A DNA stretch of 64,000 bases from Bacillus cabrialesii (lineage in GTDB: Bacteria > Bacillota > Bacilli > Bacillales > Bacillaceae): positions 866,001 through 930,000 of the forward strand of contig NZ_CP096889.1 in assembly GCF_004124315.2 (NCBI RefSeq), in the 5' to 3' direction. The stretch's first letter is position 1. Each line of letters opens with the position of its first letter. Made by a program: the position numbers and the translations under genes. Under the pieces are notes generated by a model. That model saw nothing but the letters and a program-made list of their open reading frames with translations. It searched no databases and was not told the origin of the DNA. Shown here piece by piece: positions 34,274 through 42,871 of this stretch.

Positions 34274-34318
34274 AGCAGTTAAAAGATTTCCGAGGAAATA
34301 AATACGTCGATCATTGTC

Positions 34319-34348
34319 AAAGACTGGGTGATGCCCGGTCTTTTTTGT
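34319..34348 (+). terminator. Terminator after yfjL
   Basis: AGACTGGG / CCCGGTCT stem (one G-T), loop TGATG, then TTTTTT. It insulates the aco control region. Confidence 0.8.
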
Positions 34349-34360
34349 ATGCCTTAAAAC

Positions 34361-34413
34361 GAGACAAATGGATCAGTTTGAGACAAAATGAGACATCTGT
34401 CTCAAACTGTCTC
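34361..34413 (+). promoter_or_regulatory. AcoR upstream activating sequence, nested palindrome
   Basis: GAGACA occurs at 34361-34366, 34380-34385 and 34390-34395, and TGTCTC at 34398-34403 and 34408-34413. The inner and outer pairs share one centre (34396.5), forming a nested dyad; the 34361 copy is an extra half-site. It lies about 43 bases upstream of the -24 box, the normal position for a sigma-54 enhancer site. Confidence 0.75.
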
Positions 34414-34455
34414 AAGTGTAAAAACAAAAACATTGATTTTACGGGCTCAAAAGGC

Positions 34456-34471
34456 TGGCACACTTCTTGCA
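34456..34471 (+). promoter_or_regulatory. SigL (sigma-54) -24/-12 promoter of acoABCL
   Basis: TGGCAC-N5-TTGCA (34456-34461 and 34467-34471) is a perfect match to the sigma-54 consensus. Confidence 0.95.
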
Positions 34472-34510
34472 TTTATAAATGTGAACCCTAAATAGAAGGA
34501 GGCGCACAAA

Positions 34511-35512
34511 ATGGAATTGTTAAAACGAGAAGGCTTGTCATTAACTGAGGAGAAAGCGCTGTGGATGTACCAAAAGATGCTGGAAATCAGGGGCTTTGAA
34601 GACAAAGTGCATGAACTGTTCGCACAGGGAGTGCTTCCCGGATTCGTCCATTTGTATGCCGGTGAGGAAGCGGTAGCTGTAGGGGTGTGCGCTCATTTAC
34701 ATGATGGCGACAGCATTACAAGCACGCACAGGGGACATGGCCATTGTATCGCCAAAGGCTGTGATCTGGATGGCATGATGGCGGAAATATTCGGAAAAGC
34801 GACCGGACTGTGTAAAGGCAAGGGCGGTTCTATGCACATTGCCGATCTCAATAAAGGTATGTTAGGGGCAAATGGAATCGTGGGGGGCGGATTTACACTC
34901 GCATGCGGATCAGCGCTCACCGCTAAATATAAACAGACTAAAAATGTAAGCGTTTGCTTTTTTGGGGACGGAGCAAATAACCAAGGCACCTTCCATGAAG
35001 GGCTGAACTTAGCGGCAGTATGGAACCTTCCTGTCGTATTTGTCGCCGAAAACAATGGCTATGGCGAAGCCACGCCATTTGAGTACGCGTCAGCCTGTGA
35101 TTCAATCGCTGATCGGGCAGCTGCCTATAATATGCCGGGGGTCACGGTGGACGGAAAAGATATTTTAGCAGTTTACCAGGCAGCAGAGGAAGCGATAGAA
35201 AGAGCAAGAAACGGCGGAGGCCCGTCTTTGATTGAATGTATGACCTACAGAAACTACGGCCATTTCGAAGGAGATGCCCAAACCTATAAAACAAAGGATG
35301 AAAAGACAGAGCATCTTGAAGAAAAGGATGCCATTCAAGGCTTTAAAAACTATCTTTTAAAAGAAACAGATGCAAATAAATTGTCAGACATCGAACAGCG
35401 TGTCAGCGAATCGATTGAAAAAGCCGTCTCGTTCAGCGAAGAGAGCCCATATCCGAAAGAGTCAGAGCTATTGACAGACGTCTACGTGTCATATGAAAAA
35501 GGGGGAATGTGA
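34511..35512 (+). CDS. acoA: Acetoin dehydrogenase E1 alpha subunit AcoA
   Basis: 333 residues, full length for an E1-alpha. The thiamine diphosphate motif GDG…NN is present (FFGDGANNQGTFHEG … VAENNGYGEA, about 154-193). With AcoB it decarboxylates acetoin and passes the acetyl group to the lipoyl arm of AcoC, giving acetyl-CoA and acetaldehyde. ATG follows AGAAGGAGGCG. First gene of acoABCL; SigL/AcoR dependent. Confidence 0.96.
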   Translation: MELLKREGLSLTEEKALWMYQKMLEIRGFEDKVHELFAQGVLPGFVHLYAGEEAVAVGVCAHLHDGDSITSTHRGHGHCIAKGCDLDGMMAEIFGKATGLCKGKGGSMHIADLNKGMLGANGIVGGGFTLACGSALTAKYKQTKNVSVCFFGDGANNQGTFHEGLNLAAVWNLPVVFVAENNGYGEATPFEYASACDSIADRAAAYNMPGVTVDGKDILAVYQAAEEAIERARNGGGPSLIECMTYRNYGHFEGDAQTYKTKDEKTEHLEEKDAIQGFKNYLLKETDANKLSDIEQRVSESIEKAVSFSEESPYPKESELLTDVYVSYEKGGM

Positions 35513-35513
35513 G

Positions 35514-36542
35514 ATGGCGAGAGTCATAAGCATGTCAGACGCGATCAATGAAGCAATGAAGCTTGCGATGAGAAGAGACGAAAATGTGCTTTTAATCGGT
35601 GAGGATGTCGCCGGGGGAGCGGCGGTCGATCATTTACAGGATGATGAAGCATGGGGCGGTGTATTGGGGGTTACAAAGGGTCTCGTACAGGAATTCGGGC
35701 GCAGCCGAGTGCTGGATACACCGATTTCTGAAGCGGGCTACATGGGTGCGGCCATGGCTGCGGCATCTACCGGTCTGAGGCCGATTGCCGAGCTGATGTT
35801 TAATGATTTTATCGGCACATGCTTTGACCAGGTGATCAATCAAGGGGCAAAATTCCGCTATATGTTCGGCGGAAAAGCGCAAGTGCCGATTACCGTCCGC
35901 ACCACATACGGAGCGGGATTCCGGGCTGCCGCTCAGCATTCGCAGACGCTGTATGGCCTGTTTACCAGCATCCCGGGCCTGAAGACGGTTGTTCCGTCCA
36001 ATCCGTATGATGCCAAAGGACTGCTGCTAGCGGCAATCGAAGACAATGATCCGGTGTTCTTTTTTGAAGACAAAACGTCCTACAACATGAAGGGCGAGGT
36101 GCCGGAAGATTATTATACAATCCCGCTCGGAAAAGCGGACATCAAACGTAAAGGCAGCGACATCACGCTGTTTGCAGTCGGCAAGCAGGTTAATACCGCG
36201 CTTGAAGCGGCGTCAAAGCTTTCAGAAAAAGGCATCGAAGCCGAGGTGCTTGATCCCCGCAGTCTGTCTCCTTTGGATGAGGAAGCGATTTTCACATCGG
36301 TGGAAAAAACAAACCGGCTGATCATCATTGACGAAGCCAATCCGCGCTGCAGCATCGCCACGGATATTGCTGCGATTGTCGCCGACAAGGGCTTTGATTT
36401 GCTTGATGCGCCGATTAAACGGATTACAGCGCCGCATACACCGGTGCCGTTTTCGCCAGTGCTTGAAGATCAATATTTGCCGACACCAGATCAAATTGTC
36501 AGCGTCACGCTTGAATTGCTTGGCGAGCCGGCAATGAATTAA
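35514..36542 (+). CDS. acoB: Acetoin dehydrogenase E1 beta subunit AcoB
   Basis: 342 residues from ATG 35514, one base after the acoA stop, with GGGGGAATG inside the acoA end as ribosome site; translational coupling is likely. Transketolase-type pyrimidine-binding domain (LIGEDVAGGAAVDHLQ…, VLDTPISEAGYMGAAMAAASTG) and C-terminal transketolase domain (EVLDPRSLSPLDEEA). Forms the E1 heterotetramer with AcoA. Confidence 0.95.
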   Translation: MARVISMSDAINEAMKLAMRRDENVLLIGEDVAGGAAVDHLQDDEAWGGVLGVTKGLVQEFGRSRVLDTPISEAGYMGAAMAAASTGLRPIAELMFNDFIGTCFDQVINQGAKFRYMFGGKAQVPITVRTTYGAGFRAAAQHSQTLYGLFTSIPGLKTVVPSNPYDAKGLLLAAIEDNDPVFFFEDKTSYNMKGEVPEDYYTIPLGKADIKRKGSDITLFAVGKQVNTALEAASKLSEKGIEAEVLDPRSLSPLDEEAIFTSVEKTNRLIIIDEANPRCSIATDIAAIVADKGFDLLDAPIKRITAPHTPVPFSPVLEDQYLPTPDQIVSVTLELLGEPAMN

Positions 36543-36555
36543 AGGGGGGACACAA

Positions 36556-37752
36556 ATGGCGGTAAAAGTAGTGATGCCAAAATTGGGAATGGCCATGAAA
36601 CAAGGGGAAGTGTCGATATGGAATAAAAAAGTAGGCGACCCGGTTGAAAAGGGAGAAAGCATTGCCAGCATTCAATCGGAGAAAATTGAAATGGACATCG
36701 AGGCGCCTGAAAATGGAACGCTGATCGATATCAAGGTGAAAGAGGGAGAAGAGGTTCCGCCCGGCACAGCGATCTGCTATATCGGGAACGCCAATGAATC
36801 AGTGCAGGAAGAGGCGAAAGAGCCTGCTGCAAAAGACAGTGAGCCGCCAGCCGTCCAGCCCGCAAAACAAGAAAGCAAACCCGCAGCCGCTAAAAAAGAA
36901 CGAATCAAAATATCTCCAGTCGCCAGGAAAATCGCGGAAAAAGCGGGATTAGACGTAAAACAGCTGAAAGGCACAGGACCAGGCGGGCGAATCGTGAAAG
37001 ACGATGTAACAAAGGCGCTTGCTGAACAGAAAAAAGAGCAGACGGAGCCGGTTTCTGAGCAGAAATCGAAGGAAACGCCGGTGACAGGCATGAGAAAAGT
37101 CATTGCGGCCCGAATGCAGGAAAGCCTGGCAAACAGTGCGCAGCTGACGATTACGATGAAGGCTGATATCACCAAGCTGGCAGCCTTTCAAAAACAGCTG
37201 TCGCCAACTGCGGAAGAGCGGTACGGCACAAAGCTGACGATGACTCATTTGGTCTCAAGAGCCGCCGTTCTCGCCCTGCAAGCTCATCCGGCGCTGAACA
37301 GCTTTTATAAAAATGAACGCATCATCACACACCCTCATGTGCACCTCGGAATGGCCGTGGCCTTGGAAAACGGCTTGGTTGTGCCTGTGATCCGCCATGC
37401 TGAAAAGAAATCACTGATTGAACTGGCTCAATCCATCTCGGAAAATGCCAAAAAAGCACGCGAGGGACGGGCGGGAAGCGAAGAACTGCAAGGCTCCACC
37501 TTCTCCATTACAAACCTGGGCGCTTTTGGAGTGGAGCATTTTACACCGATATTAAATCCGCCGGAAACAGGCATTCTCGGCATCGGAGCAAGCTATGACA
37601 CGCCGATGTATCAAGGGGAGGAAATCGTCAGAAGCACAATCCTGCCGCTCAGCCTGACATTTGATCACAGAGCCTGTGACGGCGCCCCTGCGGCTGCATT
37701 TCTGAAGACGATTAAAACATTTTTGGAAGAACCGGCAGCATTAATTTTATAG
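36556..37752 (+). CDS. acoC: Acetoin dehydrogenase E2 (dihydrolipoamide acetyltransferase) AcoC
   Basis: 398 residues. Lipoyl domain 1-75 with the lipoylated Lys43 (in SEKIEMD; EKI instead of the common DKA). An Ala/Pro/Glu/Lys linker follows, then the peripheral-subunit binding domain (ISPVARKIAEKAGLDV…GPGGRIVKDDV, about 118-153) and the catalytic domain ending in DHRACDG (catalytic His and Asp, about 372-378). Core of the acetoin dehydrogenase complex. Confidence 0.95.
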   Translation: MAVKVVMPKLGMAMKQGEVSIWNKKVGDPVEKGESIASIQSEKIEMDIEAPENGTLIDIKVKEGEEVPPGTAICYIGNANESVQEEAKEPAAKDSEPPAVQPAKQESKPAAAKKERIKISPVARKIAEKAGLDVKQLKGTGPGGRIVKDDVTKALAEQKKEQTEPVSEQKSKETPVTGMRKVIAARMQESLANSAQLTITMKADITKLAAFQKQLSPTAEERYGTKLTMTHLVSRAAVLALQAHPALNSFYKNERIITHPHVHLGMAVALENGLVVPVIRHAEKKSLIELAQSISENAKKAREGRAGSEELQGSTFSITNLGAFGVEHFTPILNPPETGILGIGASYDTPMYQGEEIVRSTILPLSLTFDHRACDGAPAAAFLKTIKTFLEEPAALIL

Positions 37753-37772
37753 GAAAAGCAGGTGAAAACGAC

Positions 37773-39149
37773 ATGACACTAGCCATTATCGGCGGCGGAC
37801 CTGCGGGCTATGCGGCTGCGGTCTCCGCGTCTCAGCAGGGCAGAAGCGTGCTGCTGATTGACAAAGGCCCGCTTGGGGGAACCTGCCTAAATGAAGGGTG
37901 CATCCCGACGAAGTCTTTGTTAGAAAGCGCAAACGTTCTTGATAAAATCAAGCATGCCGGCCACTTTGGAATCGAACTTCCGCCTGGTGCGATTTCGGTT
38001 GATTGGAGCAAAATGCAGAACCGAAAACAGCAGGTTGTCAGACAGCTTGTCCAAGGTGTTCAGTACTTAATGAAGAAAAATCAAATACAGGTTGTGAAGG
38101 GGACGGCCTCCTTTCTTTCTGACAGAAAGCTCTTAATCGAAGGAGAGAACGGAAAAGAAATCAGAGAAGCGGACCAAATATTGATAGCTTCCGGATCAGA
38201 GCCGATCGAGCTGCCATTCGCCCCGTTTGACGGCGAATGGATCATCGACAGCAAGGACGCGCTTTCTCTTTCTGAGATTCCGTCTTCACTTGTCATTGTT
38301 GGCGGCGGTGTCATCGGCTGTGAGTATGCCGGGCTGTTTGCCAGATTGGGATCGAGGGTGACCATCATTGAAACAGCCAGCCAGCTGATTCCGGCTGAAG
38401 ATGAAGATATTGCCCGTCTCTTTCAGGAGAAACTCGAGGAAGACGGTGTTGAAGTGCACACCTCATCCCGATTAGAGCGGGTGGATCAAACGGCCAAAAC
38501 GGCAATATGGAAAAGCGGGCAGCGGGAGTTTAAAACGAAGGCCGATTATGTATTGGTGGCGATCGGCAGAAAACCTCGTCTTGACGGCTTGCAGCTGGAG
38601 CAAGCCGGAGTTGATTTTTCTCCAAAAGGCATTCCGGTGAACGGGCAGATGCAGACCAACGTGCCTCATATTTATGCGATCGGAGATGCGATCGGAGGCA
38701 TTCAGCTGGCGCATGCGGCTTTCCATGAAGGCATCATCGCTGCTTCTCATGCTTCCGGCAGAGATGTCCAAATGAATGAGAAACATGTGCCACGCTGCAT
38801 TTATACATCACCGGAAATCGCGTGTATCGGAATGACGGAACAACAGGCAAGAAGCGTATACGGGGATGTAAAGATTGGAGAATTTCCTTTTTCCGCAAAT
38901 GGCAAGGCGCTCATTAAACAGCAAGCGGAAGGGAAGGTCAAAATCGTGGCAGAACCGGAATTCGGCGAAATCGTCGGTGTCTCGATGATTGGTCCTGATG
39001 TGACCGAGCTCATCGGCCAGGCGGCTGCGATCATGAATGGTGAGATGACCGCTGATATGGCGGAGCATTTTATCGCCGCCCATCCGACACTGTCGGAAAC
39101 ATTGAACGAGGCGCTGTTAAGCACGATCGGGCTTGCGGTGCATGCATAA
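37773..39149 (+). CDS. acoL: Dihydrolipoamide dehydrogenase E3 of the acetoin complex, AcoL
   Basis: 458 residues. FAD site GGGPAGYAAAV at the N-terminus, redox disulfide GGTCLNEGCIPTK (about 35-47), NAD site IVGGGVIGCEYAG (about 173-185), and the C-terminal dimerisation His-Glu in EHFIAAHPTLSE. Re-oxidises the lipoyl arm of AcoC with NAD+. Followed by a terminator, the end of the operon. Confidence 0.95.
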   Translation: MTLAIIGGGPAGYAAAVSASQQGRSVLLIDKGPLGGTCLNEGCIPTKSLLESANVLDKIKHAGHFGIELPPGAISVDWSKMQNRKQQVVRQLVQGVQYLMKKNQIQVVKGTASFLSDRKLLIEGENGKEIREADQILIASGSEPIELPFAPFDGEWIIDSKDALSLSEIPSSLVIVGGGVIGCEYAGLFARLGSRVTIIETASQLIPAEDEDIARLFQEKLEEDGVEVHTSSRLERVDQTAKTAIWKSGQREFKTKADYVLVAIGRKPRLDGLQLEQAGVDFSPKGIPVNGQMQTNVPHIYAIGDAIGGIQLAHAAFHEGIIAASHASGRDVQMNEKHVPRCIYTSPEIACIGMTEQQARSVYGDVKIGEFPFSANGKALIKQQAEGKVKIVAEPEFGEIVGVSMIGPDVTELIGQAAAIMNGEMTADMAEHFIAAHPTLSETLNEALLSTIGLAVHA

Positions 39150-39156
39150 CATGGGA

Positions 39157-39196
39157 AAAAGCAGGCGCGGGAAATACAAGGCGCCTGTTTTTTATT
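39157..39196 (+). terminator. Terminator of acoABCL
   Basis: CAGGCGC (39162-39168) / GCGCCTG (39181-39187), followed by TTTTTTATT. Twelve-base loop; it separates acoL from acoR, which has its own promoter. Confidence 0.75.
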
Positions 39197-39197
39197 G

Positions 39198-39226
39198 TTG
39201 AAAGCGCTTTATTTTTCCCCTACAAT
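39198..39226 (+). promoter_or_regulatory. SigA promoter of acoR with overlapping cre
   Basis: -35 TTGAAA (39198-39203), 17-base spacer, -10 TACAAT (39221-39226). The cre-like TGAAAGCGCTTTAT (39199-39212) lies over the -35 box, so CcpA binding should block polymerase. CcpA repression of acoR is known in B. subtilis. Confidence 0.8.
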
Positions 39227-39264
39227 AGATGAAAACGGCGTGTAAGGGAGGAGCGATCAAGGAA

Positions 39265-41082
39265 ATGAATTCGATCCCAAACGATTTGCAAACCTGGAAA
39301 CGTTTTGTGAAAGACGGTGTGCTTGACGAAGCCCGATTAAGAAAACGGATCGCCGAGTCATGGCATCGCTGCAAAAAAGCTGAGGTCAATCCTTATTTAG
39401 AAAAAGGCCCGAAGGTTTTACAGCAAACCGAGCTGGATCAGCAGTCAAACAAGCATTCATTCTTCCTGACGACCGCAAAACCTTATCTCGACAAACTGCT
39501 GCCCGCCCTAAAAGAAATGGAAATGATGGCACTGTTAATTGATTCTGACGGCGTTGTTCATGCATTGGACGGCCATCCCCGCGCGCTCTATGAAGCCAAA
39601 CGCATCAACTTTGTCGAAGGCGCATGCTGGACGGAAACGGCTGTCGGAACAAATGCGATTGGCACGGCGCTCCACATTAGTGAGCCGGTTGCGATACAAG
39701 GTTCAGAACATTACTCCGTCGCATCCCATCACTGGAACTGTTCAGCCGCTCCGATTCACCATGAGGATGGCAGTCTTGCGGGAGTGATTGATATCTCGTG
39801 TCCGGCAGCAGGCGCGCATCCCCATATGCTCGGTATTGCCACGGCGATCGCCTATGCCGCGGAACGGGAACTGGCAGCTAAAAGCCGTGAGAAAGAGCTG
39901 GAGCTGATCAGCCGTTTTGGTGATAGGGCTGCATCCAGTGTACCCATGGTGCTCTGCAATACAAAACAGCACATCATCAGTGCGAGTGTACCGATTCGAA
40001 CCTCAATGCCCGATTGGCAGGGCCGGCACCTGTATGAGCTGAAGGAAAGGGGCTTCTCAATCGAAAAAGCCGTCACCATGGGAACTGGCGGCACTTGCTT
40101 TTATCTCTCGGAACAAAAGAAAAAGACGGCGTTTCGATTCAATGGAGTCATCGGGCAAAGCGGCCGGTCGCAAGCAATGCTGAAGAACCTTGAACGAGCG
40201 GCTGTGGCGGATGCAACAATCTGTCTATCGGGGGAGACTGGCACGGGGAAGGAGGTTGCTGCCCGCGCGCTTCATGAGAACAGCGAACGGCGGCACGGCC
40301 CATTTATTGCTGTCAATTGCGGAGCGATCCCGTCTGACTTGATTGAAAGCGAGCTGTTCGGCTATGCGGAGGGCGCTTTTACGGGAGCGAAACGAAACGG
40401 CTACAAAGGCGCTTTTCAAAAAGCGGATCAGGGCACCTTATTTTTAGATGAGATCGGAGAAATTTCCCACTCGATGCAGGTTGCGCTTTTGCGGGTGCTT
40501 CAGGAACGCAAGATCACGCCGGTCGGCGGGACGAAAGAAGTTCCTGTTGATATCAGAGTCATTGCCGCCACACATTGTGATTTGCGCGAGCTTGCCGAAA
40601 GCGGAAAAATCAGAGAGGACTTGTTTTACCGCCTTCATGTCTATCCGATCGAGCTCCCTCCTTTACGAGACCGCCCCGAGGATATCCCGGACCTTTTTCA
40701 GTACTACAAACAGAAAAATCATTGGCCTGGCGAGCTTCCCCTTGATTTTTTGGATGTGCTGAAAGAGTGGAGATGGCCGGGAAATATTCGCGAGCTGTTC
40801 AATGTGTTTGAGCGTCTTTCCATCATATTTCCGGACGGCCGGATGAGAGATGAGCCGCTTCCCGCTTTACTTGAAGCCGCGGGACTGCCGATCACCTCAG
40901 CTGAAAAAAAGCCGGCTGCCGCCGGCGCGCAGACCCTTCGTGAGCAAATCCAAAAAGATATGATGGTCAAGGCGCTTGAATCCGCAAAAGGAAACGTCTC
41001 TCAAGCCGCCAAAATCAGCGGGATCCCCCGGAGCACTTTCTACAAACGCCTGAAAAAATTCAACTTGTCCGCTGAATCATAA
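39265..41082 (+). CDS. acoR: Sigma-54-dependent transcriptional activator AcoR
   Basis: 605 residues from ATG 39265 (AAGG just upstream, GGGAGGAG farther; 12 more codons are open). N-terminal GAF-type sensor region (about 60-300; ETAVGTNAIGTALH is the AcoR-family signature). AAA+ domain with Walker A GETGTGKE, the sigma-54-contact loop GAFTGAK, Walker B TLFLDEIGE and R-finger region. C-terminal Fis-type helix-turn-helix (GNVSQAAKISGIPRSTFYKRL). It activates acoABCL from the nested palindrome upstream of acoA. Confidence 0.95.
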   Translation: MNSIPNDLQTWKRFVKDGVLDEARLRKRIAESWHRCKKAEVNPYLEKGPKVLQQTELDQQSNKHSFFLTTAKPYLDKLLPALKEMEMMALLIDSDGVVHALDGHPRALYEAKRINFVEGACWTETAVGTNAIGTALHISEPVAIQGSEHYSVASHHWNCSAAPIHHEDGSLAGVIDISCPAAGAHPHMLGIATAIAYAAERELAAKSREKELELISRFGDRAASSVPMVLCNTKQHIISASVPIRTSMPDWQGRHLYELKERGFSIEKAVTMGTGGTCFYLSEQKKKTAFRFNGVIGQSGRSQAMLKNLERAAVADATICLSGETGTGKEVAARALHENSERRHGPFIAVNCGAIPSDLIESELFGYAEGAFTGAKRNGYKGAFQKADQGTLFLDEIGEISHSMQVALLRVLQERKITPVGGTKEVPVDIRVIAATHCDLRELAESGKIREDLFYRLHVYPIELPPLRDRPEDIPDLFQYYKQKNHWPGELPLDFLDVLKEWRWPGNIRELFNVFERLSIIFPDGRMRDEPLPALLEAAGLPITSAEKKPAAAGAQTLREQIQKDMMVKALESAKGNVSQAAKISGIPRSTFYKRLKKFNLSAES

Positions 41083-41134
41083 AGCATACTTCCTTTAAGA
41101 AATGGAAACGTTATGTATGAAGGAGGGTGTTAGA

Positions 41135-41314
41135 ATGAATAGTCAAAGGGCAAAAGAAATTGTAGAATCTCCCGACATGAAGAAAGTAACATACAACGGA
41201 GTTCCTATTTACATTCAGCACGTGAATGAAGAGAACGGAACAGCGAGAATTTATCCGCTGGACGAACCGCAGCAAGAGCATGAAGTACAGCTGACCAGCT
41301 TAAAAGAGGATTAA
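41135..41314 (+). CDS. sspH: Small acid-soluble spore protein H (SspH)
   Basis: 59 residues from ATG 41135, after AAGGAGGGTG. H-type SASP family: MNSQRAKEIVESPDMKKV at the start and GVPIYIQHVNE mid-protein. Minor spore-core protein made in the forespore. A weak SigG-like pair (GCATA, 18 bases, AACGTTA) lies upstream. Between acoR and a bidirectional terminator. Confidence 0.92.
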   Translation: MNSQRAKEIVESPDMKKVTYNGVPIYIQHVNEENGTARIYPLDEPQQEHEVQLTSLKED

Positions 41315-41315
41315 A

Positions 41316-41349
41316 TAAAAATGGCCCGCTTCATAAGCAGGCCATTTTG
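41316..41349. terminator. Bidirectional terminator between sspH and yfjF
   Basis: AAAATGGCC / GGCCATTTT with an inner GCTT/AAGC extension; A-run on the left and T-run on the right. Confidence 0.85.
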
Positions 41350-41676
41350 TTATCCGCGCGGCGCAAATAGGATGACACAGACGCCGATGAGACAAATCAA
41401 TGCACCGATCCAGTCATACAAATCAGGTGTTTTCCGGTCGACAAGCCATCCCCACAGGACCGCAAGCACGATGAATACTCCGCCATAAGCAGCGTATACA
41501 CGGCCAAAGGAAGGGAAGGACTGAAACGTCGGCAGAATACCGTAAACAATTAGGATCAGCGCCCCGGCGATCCCGTAACCGACTGGCTTTGCCTCTCTCA
41601 GCCACAGCCAAACCAAATACCCGCCGCCAATTTCGGCAAGCCCCGCCGCGAGAAATAAAAGAATCGTAATCAGCAT
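41350..41676 (-). CDS. yfjF: UPF0060 (YnfA-type) small membrane protein YfjF
   Basis: 108 residues from ATG 41676 (GAGGAG 8 bases upstream; a GTG three codons earlier overlaps it). Four membrane helices filling the whole protein: [78 protein letters not shown]0060/YnfA family, related to small multidrug-resistance exporters. Role in B. subtilis unknown. Downstream of the yfjA–E operon on the same strand, 54 bases away. Confidence 0.87.
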   Translation of the reverse strand: MLITILLFLAAGLAEIGGGYLVWLWLREAKPVGYGIAGALILIVYGILPTFQSFPSFGRVYAAYGGVFIVLAVLWGWLVDRKTPDLYDWIGALICLIGVCVILFAPRG

Positions 41677-41730
41677 GACTCGCACTCCTCAAGTTGCTTT
41701 TTCCCTTTCAATTATAAAAGAGGAGAGCTG

Positions 41731-42273
41731 TTAAAGCTTCGGGTTATTCTCAAATTCCTTCAAATACGCGTTTCGCTGAACCTCTGTAAACTGGCTGATC
41801 CAGTTGCTTTTCGCCTCTTCGTTCAGATGGGGGAGGATATAGCGTTCAACCGCTTCAAAAAACAACGGATTTGCGATAATGTTCCAGGTAGGGATGCGAA
41901 CGACCTTGCCGTCTGTTTTCTCGATGATAATATCTTCAAAAAAGATCCCTTTCAAACTGTAATGATGCCGTCCCATATAAATCCGTTTTACCTCAGAAAA
42001 CAGCACGCTGCGCTTTCTCGAGAAGATCTCGCCATCAGGCCCTGTCTTTACGCTGAAAATAATATTTCCCCGGCTTGTGAACGCTGGAAAAGCCATAAAA
42101 AATGTGATCAAGCCATAAACAATCGCCATGAAACCGCCGCCCAAATACAGCAGGGCATACTTAGATTCAAATGTGAGAGCTTCAGACACCAGCCACACTC
42201 CTGCAATAAAGGCGCCTCCAGTGGCAAGGAACAGCCAAGCCCTTAGAAACATCATGCTTTTTACTTCAATCAA
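41731..42273 (-). CDS. yfjE: YfjE, DUF5381-type membrane protein, tandem copy of YfjD
   Basis: 180 residues from TTG 42273, chosen because AGGAG lies 7 bases upstream and the protein then aligns with YfjD from its first residues (IEVKSMMFLRAW versus VEVKSRMFLRIW). Two membrane helices (about 10-30 and 38-60), then a cytoplasmic domain with FSEVKRIYMGRHHYSLKG and a C-terminus identical to YfjD but for one residue. The longer frame to 42306 would overlap yfjD and lacks a ribosome site. Likely immunity or accessory protein to the YfjB effector (inference). Confidence 0.82.
   Translation of the reverse strand: MIEVKSMMFLRAWLFLATGGAFIAGVWLVSEALTFESKYALLYLGGGFMAIVYGLITFFMAFPAFTSRGNIIFSVKTGPDGEIFSRKRSVLFSEVKRIYMGRHHYSLKGIFFEDIIIEKTDGKVVRIPTWNIIANPLFFEAVERYILPHLNEEAKSNWISQFTEVQRNAYLKEFENNPKL
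41746..41850. repeat. Direct repeat copy 1 (3' end of yfjE)
   Basis: About 105 bases identical to 42299-42403, with near-identity for 40 more. Encodes the shared C-termini of YfjE and YfjD. Confidence 0.85.
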
Positions 42274-42283
42274 TGTGCTGCTC

Positions 42284-42841
42284 CTATAGCTTCGGATGAT
42301 TCTCAAATTCCTTCAAATACGCGTTTCGCTGAACCTCTGTAAACTGGCTGATCCAGTTGCTTTTCGCCTCTTCGTTCAGATGGGGGAGGATATAGCGTTC
42401 AACGGCTTCGAAAAACAACGGATTTGCGATAATGTTCCAAGTGGGAATGCGAATGGTCTTCTGATCAACGGTTTGAATTATTATATCTTCCTGGAACATC
42501 CCTTTTAGACTAAATTTATGGCGGCCCATCTCAATTTTCTTGATATCGGTAAACGTAACAGACACTTTGTCAGTGAACAGTTCTCCATCTTTTCCTGTCT
42601 TGATGCGGAAGATGGTATTTCCCCGAGGGGTAAATGCCGGAAAGAAGATGATAAATAAATATAAACAAAACAAGGTGAACAGAAAGCCAGCAGGAATGGC
42701 CAAGAGGTAATATTTCGTTTGAAACGTAATACCCATATAAAAGAGCCACAAACATGCTAATCCCATACCGGCAGATCCGACAAAAGCCCATATTCTCAGG
42801 AACATTCTGCTTTTGACTTCAACGATTTCTTGGTTTTTCAA
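42284..42841 (-). CDS. yfjD: YfjD, DUF5381-type membrane protein
   Basis: 185 residues. Two membrane helices (WAFVGSAGMGLACLWLFYMG, YLLAIPAGFLFTLFCLYLFIIFF) followed by a PH-like soluble domain (RGNTIFRIKTGKDGELFTDK, IKKIEMGRHKFSLKG, IRIPTWNIIANPLFFEAVERY). ATG 42841 follows AAAGGAGAA. Tandem paralogue of YfjE; the two differ in the first 110 residues and are almost the same in the last 50. Fourth gene of the leftward yfjA operon. Confidence 0.85.
   Translation of the reverse strand: MKNQEIVEVKSRMFLRIWAFVGSAGMGLACLWLFYMGITFQTKYYLLAIPAGFLFTLFCLYLFIIFFPAFTPRGNTIFRIKTGKDGELFTDKVSVTFTDIKKIEMGRHKFSLKGMFQEDIIIQTVDQKTIRIPTWNIIANPLFFEAVERYILPHLNEEAKSNWISQFTEVQRNAYLKEFENHPKL
42299..42403. repeat. Direct repeat copy 2 (3' end of yfjD)
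   Basis: Identical over about 105 bases to 41746-41850, 553 bases away. Confidence 0.85.
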
Positions 42842-42871
42842 TGCTTTTCTCCTTTTTGTTAATTCAGATTC

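Noticed and set aside
34270..34491. 73-codon ORF starting at the yfjL stop (ATGA overlap)
   Set aside because: It runs through the yfjL terminator, the AcoR palindromes and the -24/-12 promoter of acoA, so the sequence is explained by control sites; no ribosome site of its own.
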